DNA of 64,000 nucleotides, taken from Sabethes cyaneus (Eukaryota; Arthropoda; Insecta; Diptera; Culicidae). Below are positions 34,892 through 45,447 of this stretch, piece by piece. A program made the translations under genes and the position numbers. The notes under the pieces were generated by a model. That model saw only the letters and a list, made by a program, of their open reading frames with translations, had not been told where the DNA came from and searched no databases. The DNA lies in contig NC_071355.1 of the NCBI RefSeq assembly GCF_943734655.1, forward strand, positions 24,620,768-24,684,767, read 5' to 3'. The stretch's first letter is position 1, and the number at the start of each line of letters is the position of its first letter.

Positions 34892-35070
34892 TAGCCTTAT
34901 GGTATCAAGGTGATGTGATTTGACGTTCCGCAAGATGAATCATCCTAAAATTCAAAATTGCCTCCAAGTACCGGGTAGTTCCATTAGTGTTATTTTGCCA
35001 AGCCGATGTGATTTGATGTGCCGCAAAATGAATTATCTCAAAATACAAAAATGTCCCCGGAGACAAGTGG

Positions 35071-36590
35071 TAGATGTTCTGCAGCCGACGCTGAAGCGGC
35101 CATTAGTCAACAAAATACTCCGAAATTTACCTTGGGTGTCAGTTTTGGGTCATAACTTTCAAGCGAGGCAAAGAAAATGAAGTTAGGATTGAAAATGGAT
35201 GAAAAAGAGCAAGCTCAAAATTTGGGTTGTTTTTGATGATGCTTTCGTTTAGATGGACCGATAATACAAATTAATTGGGGAATCAAACGACATGCATTGT
35301 ACAACGGGAGCGAATCATTTGAATTTATAAGAAGCAATAAATTGAAATAACTTACAGAAGACAACTATACAAAAACTTTTTAAATTAGGAATATCGTAAA
35401 AAAAAGAATTCATAACTACATATTTCATCACTTTACCTACTGTCCAGGCAGTTTAGACGAGACACAGGGGGATTAAAATACCCAACTTTTGTTTTTGTTT
35501 TGGTTTGACTGAGCGAACTGACAGATTCAGTTGGTTCGACTAGTTGAATTTCATAACGGAGACAACAGCTACTAATAGTAAAATTGTAATAAAAATACAG
35601 TGTTTAATTGCTTCCTGTTTAATACTTCCAACCAGCAAGTGGGTAACAAAACCAAAACTAATAAATGCTATGCGGACAATATGTAGAATTGGACAGCCTC
35701 ATCAGTCCCTAGTGACGAGACTGGAGCATTTAGACGAGTTGGCAAGGATGCCAGAAAGAAAAGTGTTATGATTTTCAAAATGTATCATCGAGACGAGAAT
35801 CGAAATCAACATGCGGCTTGTGATCTTAAACAAATTTTATGTAAGAATTGTTGATGTGCGACTGTATTGGTGGTTTTTATGCATCGGGAAACACTTTGCA
35901 ACGAAAAAAAACTCCAGACGCAAACAAATCGCGTATACGTATACGCGGCGATGTGTGCGTAATATTCTTGTCAGCAATCTCTATGCTAAACTTCCAACGA
36001 TATGCGTAACTGGTGTAACGTATAAAACAGGAGTAAAATCAAAAGTCGCGTTGGTATAGATTTTGATTTTTATTATTGATCACCTGCGGCTAGCGGCAAC
36101 TACATTAGCATGTTTGAGAGATGAAAAAACACCTAATTTTGATCACACGGTGGCAACTTTGACGTTTTCGAACAAAATAGGTGAAGTCAACACATCTGGA
36201 TCAGTTTTATGCTAGTGTGCGGCTGGTGTGCTTGTAAAAGAACGATTAATACGATATTTCCGTAGCAGCAAACTTAACTTTTGTAGCGGCATCATCTGTT
36301 TCTCGCCCGAAAAGTGAAGTTTTATGTTAGACGAATGTAAATTATTGTTACCAATGCACTGTTTTTGAGATTCCTAGAAAATTCTTCACTTCTATATAAC
36401 TAAATTGATACATGCATGATTGAGTTTTTGTTGGTTTGGTCGCGTGAGCATAAAGATTATTAACACCTTTTTGCCATTTTCGTACAAGAATTTCATAGAA
36501 TAATTCTGGCAACTTTGCTTTGGCTCAGCTAGTCTAAAGTTGGAAAACTGTGTAGTAAATTTTCCGTGTAAAAAGCCACTTTCCACCGCT
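35071..36590. other. Unique AT-rich sequence
   Basis: No gene recognised. It contains an 18-bp perfect palindrome CGCGTATACGTATACGCG at 35930-35947. Short frames of 68-86 codons show no domain. Confidence 0.45.
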
Positions 36591-36595
36591 TGTAC

Positions 36596-36882
36596 CACAG
36601 AACAGAAGTGGAAGTCCGAACGATTCGGCGATCAAAACTGGTGACAGAGTCTTTTTTGTTTTTATTTTTCTTTGGAAAGGTTTTCGTATAGAAACGAATA
36701 ACAGCAATATAAGCAGAACGCTCGCTGCCAATCGCATAGCAGCTTTCACATGCTTTCGTGTGCATTCGTATGCGTTCGTGTGTTTTCGTGGAAAAAAGTG
36801 ACTCGCTACCGCCAGGTTCGCTAGTATCTGTAGAAAGTAGCATGTGCGTGTTTGGATTTCATACTTCCACTTCTGTTCTGTG
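36596..36882. mobile_element. 287-bp MITE, 20-bp perfect inverted ends
   Basis: CACAGAACAGAAGTGGAAGT at 36596-36615 is perfectly inverted at 36863-36882. Both sides carry CTTGTAC (36589-36595 and 36883-36889), a 7-bp repeat that can be read as 8 bp (GCTTGTAC) with one end shifted by a base. This suggests a hAT-like helper. The partial copy at 31900 is also preceded by CTTGTG. No transposase. Confidence 0.82.
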
Positions 36883-36959
36883 CTTGTACTGTTTTCATCT
36901 ACTGTCAGACGATTTATCAATAAATGCGTAAGCTAAAACCAAAATCCTGACTCTACAAT

Positions 36960-37270
36960 CCGATGGAATTTAACCGTCGCGCCGTAAACTACTCGTCGAA
37001 GGTCGGTCTACAACGGATCAAAAATTTACGCTGCGGCAAATCCTACAAAAGGGCCCTGAATACAGAGTTCCCACGCATCATTTGTTCGTTGACTTCAAAG
37101 CTACATATAATACCATCGACCGAAAAGAGCCATGGAAAATCAGTCCGAGGAATTGGAGAGCGGTAACCCTCAACCGAGTTACATGGAGAAACTTTGTTCA
37201 ACAGGCTTTGTCTTTAGGACGGTAAGCCACCTAAGTCAGTAAGTAAGTAAGTAATAAAGTAAGTAAGCCG
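36960..37270 (+). pseudogene. LINE fragment: RT palm joined to 3' end and tail
   Basis: The frame reads FTLRQILQK, then YRVPTHHLFVDFKATYNTID (RT motif A), and switches within about 20 residues to NFVQQALSLGR, which resembles the protein C-terminus. Sequence ending in (GTAA)n follows (37230-37265). The catalytic centre (FADD) and thumb are deleted: an internally deleted copy with both flanking parts in the correct order. Confidence 0.78.
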
Positions 37271-37539
37271 TATACTATAGTTTTTCCTCAGAAATATGGT
37301 TGATAACAATCAACTGTACAATTGCCCTTTATAATACTTTTTCGTATTCAATTTCGCTGAGATACTGCAATCAATTGAGCATCTACTGAGCAAAAAACCG
37401 ATTCAGCTTTCTGGACATAAACTTCGTAGGTTCCTTAGGAAAACATAATCGGGACGGGACACCTTGGTGCCTTTTTCTGAAATCGAATGCTAACAAAATC
37501 ACAGGTCCAGGTGTATAAAATCGTCGTCTTCACATAGTG

Positions 37540-37598
37540 TTACTATTTTCACGAAGTGTTACCCAATATAGTAAACAAAGACTGAAGTCCTACGTCAA
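37540..37598 (+). repeat. End fragment of the ~142-bp repeat family
   Basis: TTTTCACGAAGTGTTACCC and AGTAAACAAAGACTGAAGTCCTACG parallel 1048-1102. It abuts the next LINE fragment directly. Confidence 0.7.
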
Positions 37599-37599
37599 T

Positions 37600-38160
37600 A
37601 TCTCCTAGATCCTGTTACGTCGTCTATCACCAATAGCACATGGCTTCGTATGGAATTACCAGGCAGGTTTCATGGGGGCTCGAGTAACTGCGGACCAAGT
37701 TTTGACCATCCGACTGATTTTGCAGAAATGAAGGGAGTAGGTACAACGTGTCCACGGATCCTATCTTTATTGATTTCCAAGCAGCACACGATACTGTCGA
37801 TCGAGGCCAGGTATGGTACAGAATGCACGAACACGGCTTTCCAGATAAATTGCTGCGACTGATCAGAGCTACATTGGATCGAATAATGTGTTTCGTGCGC
37901 ATTTCGGGCACACTCTTGGGTCCCTTAGGGACGCTGTTCAACATCGCTGTTGAGTGGCTGATCCAACAAGTGGGCATAGAAACGAGAGGCACGGTGTTCA
38001 CCAAGGGTAGCCAACTCCTAGGCTTTGCAGATTACTTTGATATCACAACCAGGAACTTTTGTGACGGCAGAAGCAATCGGCTTATTGGGCTAAAAATAAA
38101 TACCTCAAAGACTAAATCGGGTTCGTGTGACTATTGTATTGTATTGACTATAACCCTCTA
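37600..38160 (+). pseudogene. LINE reverse-transcriptase palm fragment, mutated catalytic site
   Basis: Blocks run YQAGFMGARVTADQVLTIR (~37657), DPIFIDFQAAHDTVDRGQVW (~37755-37815), KLLRLIRATLDRIMCFVRIS (~37850-37905), LFNIAVEWLIQQVGIETRGT (~37935-37995) and LLGFADYFDITTRN (~38015-38060), then GLKINTSKTKS. The active-site FADD is FADY and stops fall between blocks, so it is inactive. Same family as the 17-19 kb copy. Confidence 0.85.
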
Positions 38161-38837
38161 ACGGGCAACATTGTAAAAACGATGCGATCAAGCTAATGAC
38201 AAACTTATCATGAAAGTACACTCAAAAAACCTTAAGTTCTGATTTTCATGTAAAAATAAGAAAAAGTCAAATTTCTCCTTTTCGTTTTTCATATCTACCG
38301 CTATACTCAGATATTTTTTCAATTCGGATACATTACAAAATTGAAATGAAGCCTGAAGTTTACTCATAGAAAAAATTTGTAGTCAATCATTTTGTTCTAG
38401 ATGTCCTTTTTCGTCAAAAGTAAAAAGGAGTCTTGAGAAGAGTTACATAACAAATTTGACAATAGACATTCTGATCATAGTAGTTTTGATAGGAATGTAG
38501 AACCGATGCGTTTCTTGAGTTTGCAAACCTAAAAAAAATTCATTCAATGATAGGGGGGGAGAGGTTTAGTTAACATTACGTAATTTAAAGGGGGGCTATG
38601 CCAAGCGTTACTTATTGCTACATAAGGGAGAGAGGGGGTCAAAAAACTATAATTTTGCGTTACGTAATTAGTGTACACCGCTAAAAGGGAATATTCGCGC
38701 ATTAATTATTGTCAGAATTTTTCGGTGTTTTTGTTTTTGTCAGATGATAAATTTTGAATGCATACAAAACAAATTTCATATGCGGCTCTGGAGCTCAAAA
38801 AACGAAGGCCGTCTACAGACGGCCTTACCCGTTAGAG
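38161..38837. other. AT-rich sequence ending in a small hairpin
   Basis: No gene. A perfect 9-bp hairpin AAGGCCGTC-TACA-GACGGCCTT lies at 38805-38826, 11 bp left of the hAT-like MITE. It is not proposed as a terminator. Confidence 0.5.
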
Positions 38838-38941
38838 CAGCGGTTCCCAACTTTTTTCGGTTCGCGAACCCCCTGGCGGATTTCCCTATACTATTCTGCA
38901 GCGAACTAAAGTTTTGGCGAATCCCCATTTGGGAAACGCTG
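38838..38941. mobile_element. 104-bp hAT-like MITE with perfect 8-bp target duplication
   Basis: The ends CAGCGGTTCCCAAC and, reversed, CAGCGTTTCCCAAA are hAT-type inverted termini. The flanks CGTTAGAG (38830-38837 and 38942-38949) are identical 8-bp duplications, as hAT transposases produce. The interior has GCGAACCCCC-type sequence typical of these short families and no coding capacity. Confidence 0.92.
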
Positions 38942-39269
38942 CGTTAGAGGGTCAAGCGGTAGCCTGAATAATATTCATGAGTTACGTTGAAACTATATTT
39001 ATTCGAGACAAGATTTTCATAGCAATTGGTTGGATAACATTTACTGAATTTCTGAATGTATTTTGGTCTTAATAAAACGCTAATAAATTTGAGTTACAGT
39101 CGCGAGAAATGATAAGGTGGCTGCGACTATTTTAGGCCTATTTATTACTGTGATGTTTGTGTGGTTTAAATTTCCAGTCAGTCGAAATGTATGGTACAAA
39201 CCATACATCAAAGGCTTATCGCCTACCAAAAATCAGCTCTAACTATTTGAAGTAACCTTTGGAACCAAG

Positions 39270-39700
39270 ACGCTGTTCACGGTGGATATACGCGCCCTTG
39301 CCGTGTTCGAGCGGAAGGTATCTGTGTACTACATTTGGCGGAGTACAAACTAAAAGCGAAGAGTGACAGAGGCATATGAATCACGAGCGATAGGCACTCC
39401 TTGGAGAGGTTCCCATCGTACTCCTGGCGAATGTCGGTAGGCTACAGTGGGTTGGACACATCGTAAGGATGCTGGGCGACAGTGCGACGTAAACAGTTCT
39501 CTTCAACAACTCCACTAGTAGCTATCAGGAACAGAGGGGATCAACGTGCACGATGGCTCGACCAGGTCAAAAATTATTTGCGACTTCTGAGACGACTGGA
39601 AAATTGGCAACGAGTGGCCCAATATCGAGTTGAATGGAGACGACTGCTTGAGACAGCATGGCCCCTTCTGAATATTGAAAATGCGCTCCCGAACAATTGA
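39270..39700 (+). pseudogene. LINE C-terminal fragment, plus strand
   Basis: Readable blocks: LAVFERKV (~39295), TFGGVQTKSEE (~39330), VPIVLLANVGRLQWVGHIVR (~39410-39470), and RARWLDQVKNYLRLLRRLEN with YRVEWRRLLETAWP (~39545-39665). This is the standard C-terminal end of the LINE family, interrupted by stops. It ends where the next, oppositely oriented element begins. Confidence 0.83.
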
Positions 39701-40140
39701 ATCTTCTCGTCAAACTAGGCATTGTTAAAACGATTATATCGAAGTTCGACTCTGTTACAGCAATAAGAAAGTCATCGATTTTGGTTGGAAGGCCACGCAC
39801 GTTCTGATAGTAAATCGGCAGTGGCTTGGACGAGTTCTGCTCCGAGTCAGACATAGAGCTGAAAACGAGAACTGCGTCATCGGAAGAATTGTTGTAGGAG
39901 TTATTACACTTGGCTGGACTGGAATCTCAGGAGACCCGTTCCGGACATCAACATGCAGGTCCGGGAGGACACACGACGACTGTTGTTCGCTAACAGGAAT
40001 GACTCGACTGTGGTGGGGAGGTCGGGGGCTACCGTAGTGCCACAATCATTGCATTTCGGTATACCCTCGGACGTCGCTAGAGATGCGGTGAGCTGGCTAG
40101 AGTGGTATACTACTAGTCAAGTGTGTCTGGATTGATGGAG
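39701..40140 (-). pseudogene. 5' part of a different LINE: endonuclease start
   Basis: On the minus strand MSDSEQNSSKPLPIYYQNVR, then GLPTKIDDFLIAVTESNFDI and IVLT, is the start of an AP-endonuclease domain of the Jockey/R1 kind (IYYQNVRGLRTK...DIIVLTETWL in the family). The segment further 5' (39860-40140) is Ser/Pro/His-rich like the end of a gag-type ORF. The frame breaks right after IVLT, at the junction with the plus-strand fragment. Confidence 0.75.
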
Positions 40141-43100
40141 AGATCGATGAGTGAGGGGACGCTTGGGTTGACATCAATTTTTGGCTTCTTACTGCCATTT
40201 CTTCTCCGAAAAGGTTGCGTTACTATTTATTCTTTATTTATATATAGTTAAGTCTATATCTAAAATGATAAATTCACTGCACTTGGAAAACTGCTTGTGT
40301 ACGGGTTTAACCACTGAATTCAGAACAAGTCATAATCAAATCTCATGAATTACTGAAACTGAAAAATCGAGCTGGTTAGAAAGGACATCCAATCAACCAT
40401 CATTGATGCAATCACTGACTCCAATTTGTTTCATTCCTCGTAACATTCATTCCTTCCTCGCTTAAGACCTACAGCAGTGTGCAGATGCTCTGTTGATTTG
40501 TTGGTTTTTGAGATGCAAGCTTTGTGTTGTAGGTACCAACTTTTATTTCTAATTATAATAATAGCATTGGAAAGCAAACTATGCCATAGGCATTGAATGT
40601 AGCTACATTTATACGTTTTCAATACCAAATATTTACTATTCAAACAGCAGTTCAAGTTTATTCTGACATTGGCAACATTTCCTGCCACTAACAATAGACT
40701 CAACCGAGATTCTAACTAAAAGTTGCGCACTGAATAATTTTCATTCGGCATGTTTCCTTATCCGGTTAAAAAGCAAAAGAGTCTTCGCATGGGAAAATTT
40801 CACAGAAGCGGATGCAATAGAGTTGAATGGAAAAAGCCTAGAATCTAGATACTAATTAGTAACAAATATCAACTGAAAAAGCGTGTAGTTTCAGCCAAAT
40901 TCACACAAATTTCGTGCACAATCCAAGCCGCATACTTTCAACCGTCAAATCTATCCTACAATCAGAACAATCCGTGTTTTTCAACGAACCGCACACGACC
41001 TCGATTAGCGGCGAACAACGGCCCAGTGAGTGCTCCCAAAATCCCTTGCCTCCTCGAGGCAGATTCGTGACCAAAATGGTTTACTTTTTCCTGGCGCTGA
41101 GGCGCAAGGTACGGGTAAGGTGAAACGACGACGGTGCGGTGAGCAGCGTGGTTCGGATTCATGTAACGGGAAAAAATACTTCACCCTCGAGAAAATCGAA
41201 GTCAGATCGAAAAATGATGCTGCGTGCGGTTAAAGCGAATCGGACGTTTGCGTAATTCCGGCAATTTTCTGCTCGGCTTCAGTGCCTACGGGCAACTTAA
41301 CGACACTCGAACCTTTGCTTGACTCACAACATGTTACCGGGCTTTAGTGGATTAGAGACAGGCTATTGGTCTGCTTGGTTCTTACTTTACCGAACAATGT
41401 TTCGATTGCAGTGAATGCTTCCAGGTCAATTTGTTAAAGCTAAACCATATTATTTTCAATCGAAGCCAAATGAAATGTAAAGAATTAAATCAACCTGCTA
41501 GTTCTATAACGCTGCTGTTTTCCAGTCGAACGGGCGGTTGATTCAGCAGGTATTAAAAATTCTGTCCTTGTTCTGCTTTTGATTGTATATTCCTGACCCG
41601 TGAGCGCGTATAACCAATTTACAGACACTACCCTGCGGGTGTGGGATGCGAAATTGCGAATCAATTGGAATCAATGAATATCCCAGCCCTCGGCTTAGAC
41701 GAAAGCCGCCTCCCATTTCATCACCCTAAGTAAAATTGATCGGATTAACCGACCAATCAACTGATCCAATTAGAGGAATTAGTAAACCAAAGATCAAAGA
41801 CATTCAGACAAATAAGCCGGAGTCTGAGTGTGATTTAATGCTTCCAGGAAGTTTACCTTTGTTTCATTATATAACATCTCCTTTCAACACAGATTGATAT
41901 GAATAGCAGCAGCAGATTTGCCGGCGCCACAATTTAACTATTTAAAGATAACGAAGCACTCAAGGAGCGAGTGGTTGCAGCATGGAATGATTCGAAACTA
42001 AATTAATTAGAAATCGATGGTTCCAATGTGTTTGACATGCCACCAGCACAGTTTCTCTTTGAAGTTCGATAGACATTCAACAATATATTTCGTTATTTTA
42101 TTAAACCAGAAATTCTGATTCAATATCTGCTCGTTTGTATTAGAAAACAATCTGTTCTCTGATTTCAGAAATACCTCAGCAATGTTTATGTCTGGAATGT
42201 TAAATAAGAACATCTGTAGCAAGACGCAGGAAAAGTCAATATTTTTATTTCTGACTTTTCCACCGACAAAGAAGCGAATTTTTCACTGCGGAACTTGGGG
42301 AGCTTGTTTATTATTCAGTGCATGATTTTACGCGCAAAATCACAAAACGTTTCATTTACATACCCATGAAAATTCGCAAAATCTTTACTGAAATTCTAAT
42401 AAAACTCACCGCAGCGTCGCTACATCGATTTGTACCGTTCAGGCTCTGTTTGATAATTGAAATTCGGCACTAACAAAAGCTAATTAAATTGCTTTTTGAA
42501 CATCAGTCTTGCTGTTTCCTTTTCTAGTTGCCGTGGTCAATGAAATTTTGAATTTTCACACTCTAATTGCTATCTGTTGGAAATAAATCAAAATTAAAGC
42601 TGTAATCAAACACACATGTTTTAAAAAAATATATTTATCTGAAAATGATAACAGATAACTAACATTAAATTAAGAAACTTGCTCTGCGTTGGTTTAGTTC
42701 ATGAGATACCGAGTTTTTTAGCTATAACTCAGAACAATAAAACAAACTACAAAAAAGTTAAATAGAGCAATAGAAAAGCATCGCAATACATTAAAACAAA
42801 TACAACAAGAAGCATAAGTCAAGGAAAACAACAGAAAACGGTTTTAAAAAGAGATAAGCATAAATAAAGTAAGGGAGGCGAGAAGCGGGCTGGAAAGTGT
42901 CACGATAATCACTAGGTTATTCCTAACTAGACAAAAAAACGAAATAGAGTTATGTAATCAAACCAATTAAAATCACACTGATTTTAACTGAAAAATTAAT
43001 GAAATACAAAATCTAACTAGAAAAACAATCAAACCCAGATAACGAAATGCTTCAAGCTAGAAGAAAATAAGGTTACGTAAAATGAAAAACGAGGCGAAAG

Positions 43101-43256
43101 CGAAAAGAAGGAAAAGAAAGGAACAAAGAGGAGAAAAAAGAAACAAAGAAAAGGAAAAAATTGATTTAATAAAACGAAATAAAACAACATAAAATGAAAT
43201 AAATTAAATGACTCGGCTGGAAGGGAAAACTAACCAAAAACTGGAAATAGAAACGG
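40141..43256. other. Unique sequence, becoming A-rich at the right
   Basis: 40740-42500 looks single-copy with modest GC and no recognisable gene. From about 42640 the plus strand becomes very A-rich, with AAACGAAAT and AAATAAAAC words leading into the AAAACAG array, possibly a decayed edge of it. Confidence 0.5.
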
Positions 43257-43830
43257 AAAACAGAAAACAGAAAACAGAAAACAGAAAACAGAAAACAGAA
43301 AACAGAAAACAGAAAACAGAAAACAGAAAACAGAAAACAGAAAACAGAAAACAGAAAACAGAAAACAGAAAACAGAAAACAGAAAACAGAAAACAGAAAA
43401 CAGAAAACAGAAAACAGAAAACAGAAAACAGAAAACAGAAAACAGAAAACAGAAAACAGAAAACAGAAAACAGAAAACAGAACACAGAAAACAGAAAACA
43501 GAAAACAGAAAACAGAAAACAGAAAACAGAAAACAGAAAACAGAAAACAGAAAACAGAAAACAGAAAACAGAAAACAGAAAACAGAAAACAGAAAACAGA
43601 AAACAGAAAACAGAAAACAGAAAACAGAAAACAGAAAACAGAAAACAGAAAACAGAAAACAGAAAACAGAAAACAGAAAACAGAAAACAGAAAACAGAAA
43701 ACAGAAAACAGAAAACAGAAAACAGAAAACAGAAAACAGAAAACAGAAAACAGAAAACAGAAAACAGAAAACAGAAAACAGAAAACAGAAAACAGAAAAC
43801 AGAAAACAGAAAACAGAAAACAGAAAACAG
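43257..43830. repeat. (AAAACAG)82 heptanucleotide array
   Basis: 574 bp = 82 units, almost perfect; one unit reads AACACAG near 43479. Period 7 gives stop-free frames on both strands (repeating ENRKQKT on plus), so the 442-codon plus-strand frame at 43208-44536 is an artefact. Confidence 0.98.
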
Positions 43831-44362
43831 AAAATCAGAAAATCAGAAAATCAGAAAATTAGAAAATCAGAAAATCAGAAAATCAGAAAATCAGAAAATC
43901 AGAAAATCAGAAAATCAGACAATCAGAAAATCAGACAATCAGAAAATCAGAAAATCAGAAAATCAGAAAATCAGAAAATCAGAAAATCAGAAAATCAGAA
44001 AATCAGAAAATCAGAAAATCAGAAAAACAGAAAATCAGAAAATCAGACAATCAGAAAATCAGAAAATCAGAAAATCAGAAAATCAGAAAATCAGAAAATC
44101 AGAAAATCAGAAAATCAGAAAATCAGAAAATCAGAAAATCAGAAAATCAGAAAATCAGAAAATCAGAAAATCAGAAAATCAGAAAATCAGAAAATTAGAA
44201 AATCAGAAAATCAGAAAATCAGAAAATCAGAAGATCAGAAGATCAGAAAATCAGAAAATCAGAAAATCAGAAAATCAGAAAATCAGAAAATCAGAAAATC
44301 AGAAAATCAGAAAATCAGAAAATCAGAAAATCAGAAAATCAGAAAATCAGAAAATCAGAAAA
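43831..44362. repeat. (AAAATCAG)n octanucleotide array
   Basis: About 66 units, directly continuing the previous array by insertion of a T. Rare variants: AAAATTAG, AGACAATC, AGAAGATC, AAAAACAG. Confidence 0.98.
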
Positions 44363-44600
44363 TTGGCAAGTTGGAAAATTGGAAAATTGGAAAATTGGAA
44401 AATTGGAAAATTGGAAAATTGGAAAATTGGAAAATTGGAAAATTGGAAAATTGGAAAATTGGAAAATTGGAAATTTGGAAATTTGGAAAATTGGAAAATT
44501 AGAAAATTGGAAAATTGGAAAAATGTACAATTGTAAAATTGGAAAATCAGAATTCAGAAAGACAGAAAATCAAAAAATAAGAAAATCAGAAAACCAATTT
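44363..44600. repeat. (GGAAAATT)n array and decayed edge
   Basis: From about 44365 the unit changes to TTGGAAAA, about 20 copies to 44525, then a mixed edge returns to AAAATCAG-like units. Three unit types are thus stacked in one 1.3-kb compound satellite. Confidence 0.95.
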
Positions 44601-44814
44601 TTATGCGGTTTTGAATCTTTCAATTCAATTACTATTTTTTGCTAGTTTTTAGTCATGTTTGGTTTGATATCTAGATTTAGAGTAAAATTCTTCAATATGC
44701 TCAGCAAAATCGTGTCGTTTAGTGGTATAATTTTATAAAATCTCTTCAGAAAAGTTCTGAAATTTTTCCTTAAACCGAATGTATTTCATTAATTTGTCAT
44801 GTATTTTATATCAA

Positions 44815-45447
44815 ACTAGCTGATTGCTCGATCTTACTCGGGGCCCCTTTGTCTCTCAGTCACTTGTGCATCTGTTGCAGCAAAAATTTAAATAATACAA
44901 GAAACAAAACCCTTTTTCTTCATTTAACTGTGCCTACTCGTTTTTTCATGTCCTCTCCTGCTGTCTTCAAGCCATTTGTAAATCCGTCTTCTTCTCGGTA
45001 AGCCCTATAAATCGACACAAAGTTTTTTTTTACGTGTTTGAACTCCCCTCCTGTTAACGGTCACCCTATTCCCCCTTTCAGAAATCCAGCCACTTGTTCA
45101 ACTGCTCTCATTCCAAATGCAAGAGAAATGCATCCCATTTACCCATTTGACCCTTTCTCCCCCTTGTAAGAGACCGTTTCCCTCTTTTGTGAACCCTCCG
45201 GTATAAAAGAGTCATGTCAAAAAATATATGTTTGACAAACTGTGTTTGATGAAGACCCGTCCAGGCGTTTTAGAGTTATGGCCTGCTCCTGTTAGGGACC
45301 TCCCCCCTTTTTGTCAACCATCCAACTGAATCCCTTAAATCAAGGAACATGTGTGCCAAGTTTGGTGGAGAACGATCATGGCATTCTGTTGTTATGGCGG
45401 AACATATAAACATACAAACATACTTACGTTCACTTTTATATATATTA
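44815..45447 (+). repeat. Dispersed repeat with TCAAGGAACATGTGTGCCAA module
   Basis: It begins TAGCTGATTGCTCGATCTTA, contains two imperfect ~110-130-bp units (from ~45215 and ~45345) with GTTATGGC, TAGGGACCTCCCCCC and TTGTCAACC, then AACATGTGTGCCAAGTTTGG, a few ACATACAAACAT units and the end TCACTTTTATATATATTA. The same end and modules surround the Penelope-like remnant at 60.3-61.6 kb. Confidence 0.75.

Larger units (their letters stand above)
33540..35070. repeat. Cluster of ~150-170-bp units in both orientations
   Basis: Forward units near 33557-33930 carry CACATCAAATCATATC, GGAGACATTTTGGA, a variant of GGTACC/GGTTCAGG and GCATCAT. Reverse relatives occur at 34290-34510 and, after the TA-type MITE, at 34894-35060 (CGATGTGATTTGATGTGCCG). 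A SINE and the MITE have inserted into the cluster. The arrangement suggests an old repeat with inverted arms built of sub-units. Confidence 0.7.

Noticed and set aside
38805..38826. Rho-independent terminator-like hairpin
   Set aside because: Bacterial-type termination is not relevant here; more likely a transposon-related palindrome.
43208..44536. 442-codon open frame of ENRKQKT/KSENQKIR/ENWKIGKL repeats
   Set aside because: It is the translation of 7- and 8-bp satellites, stop-free by composition; both strands give similar artefacts.
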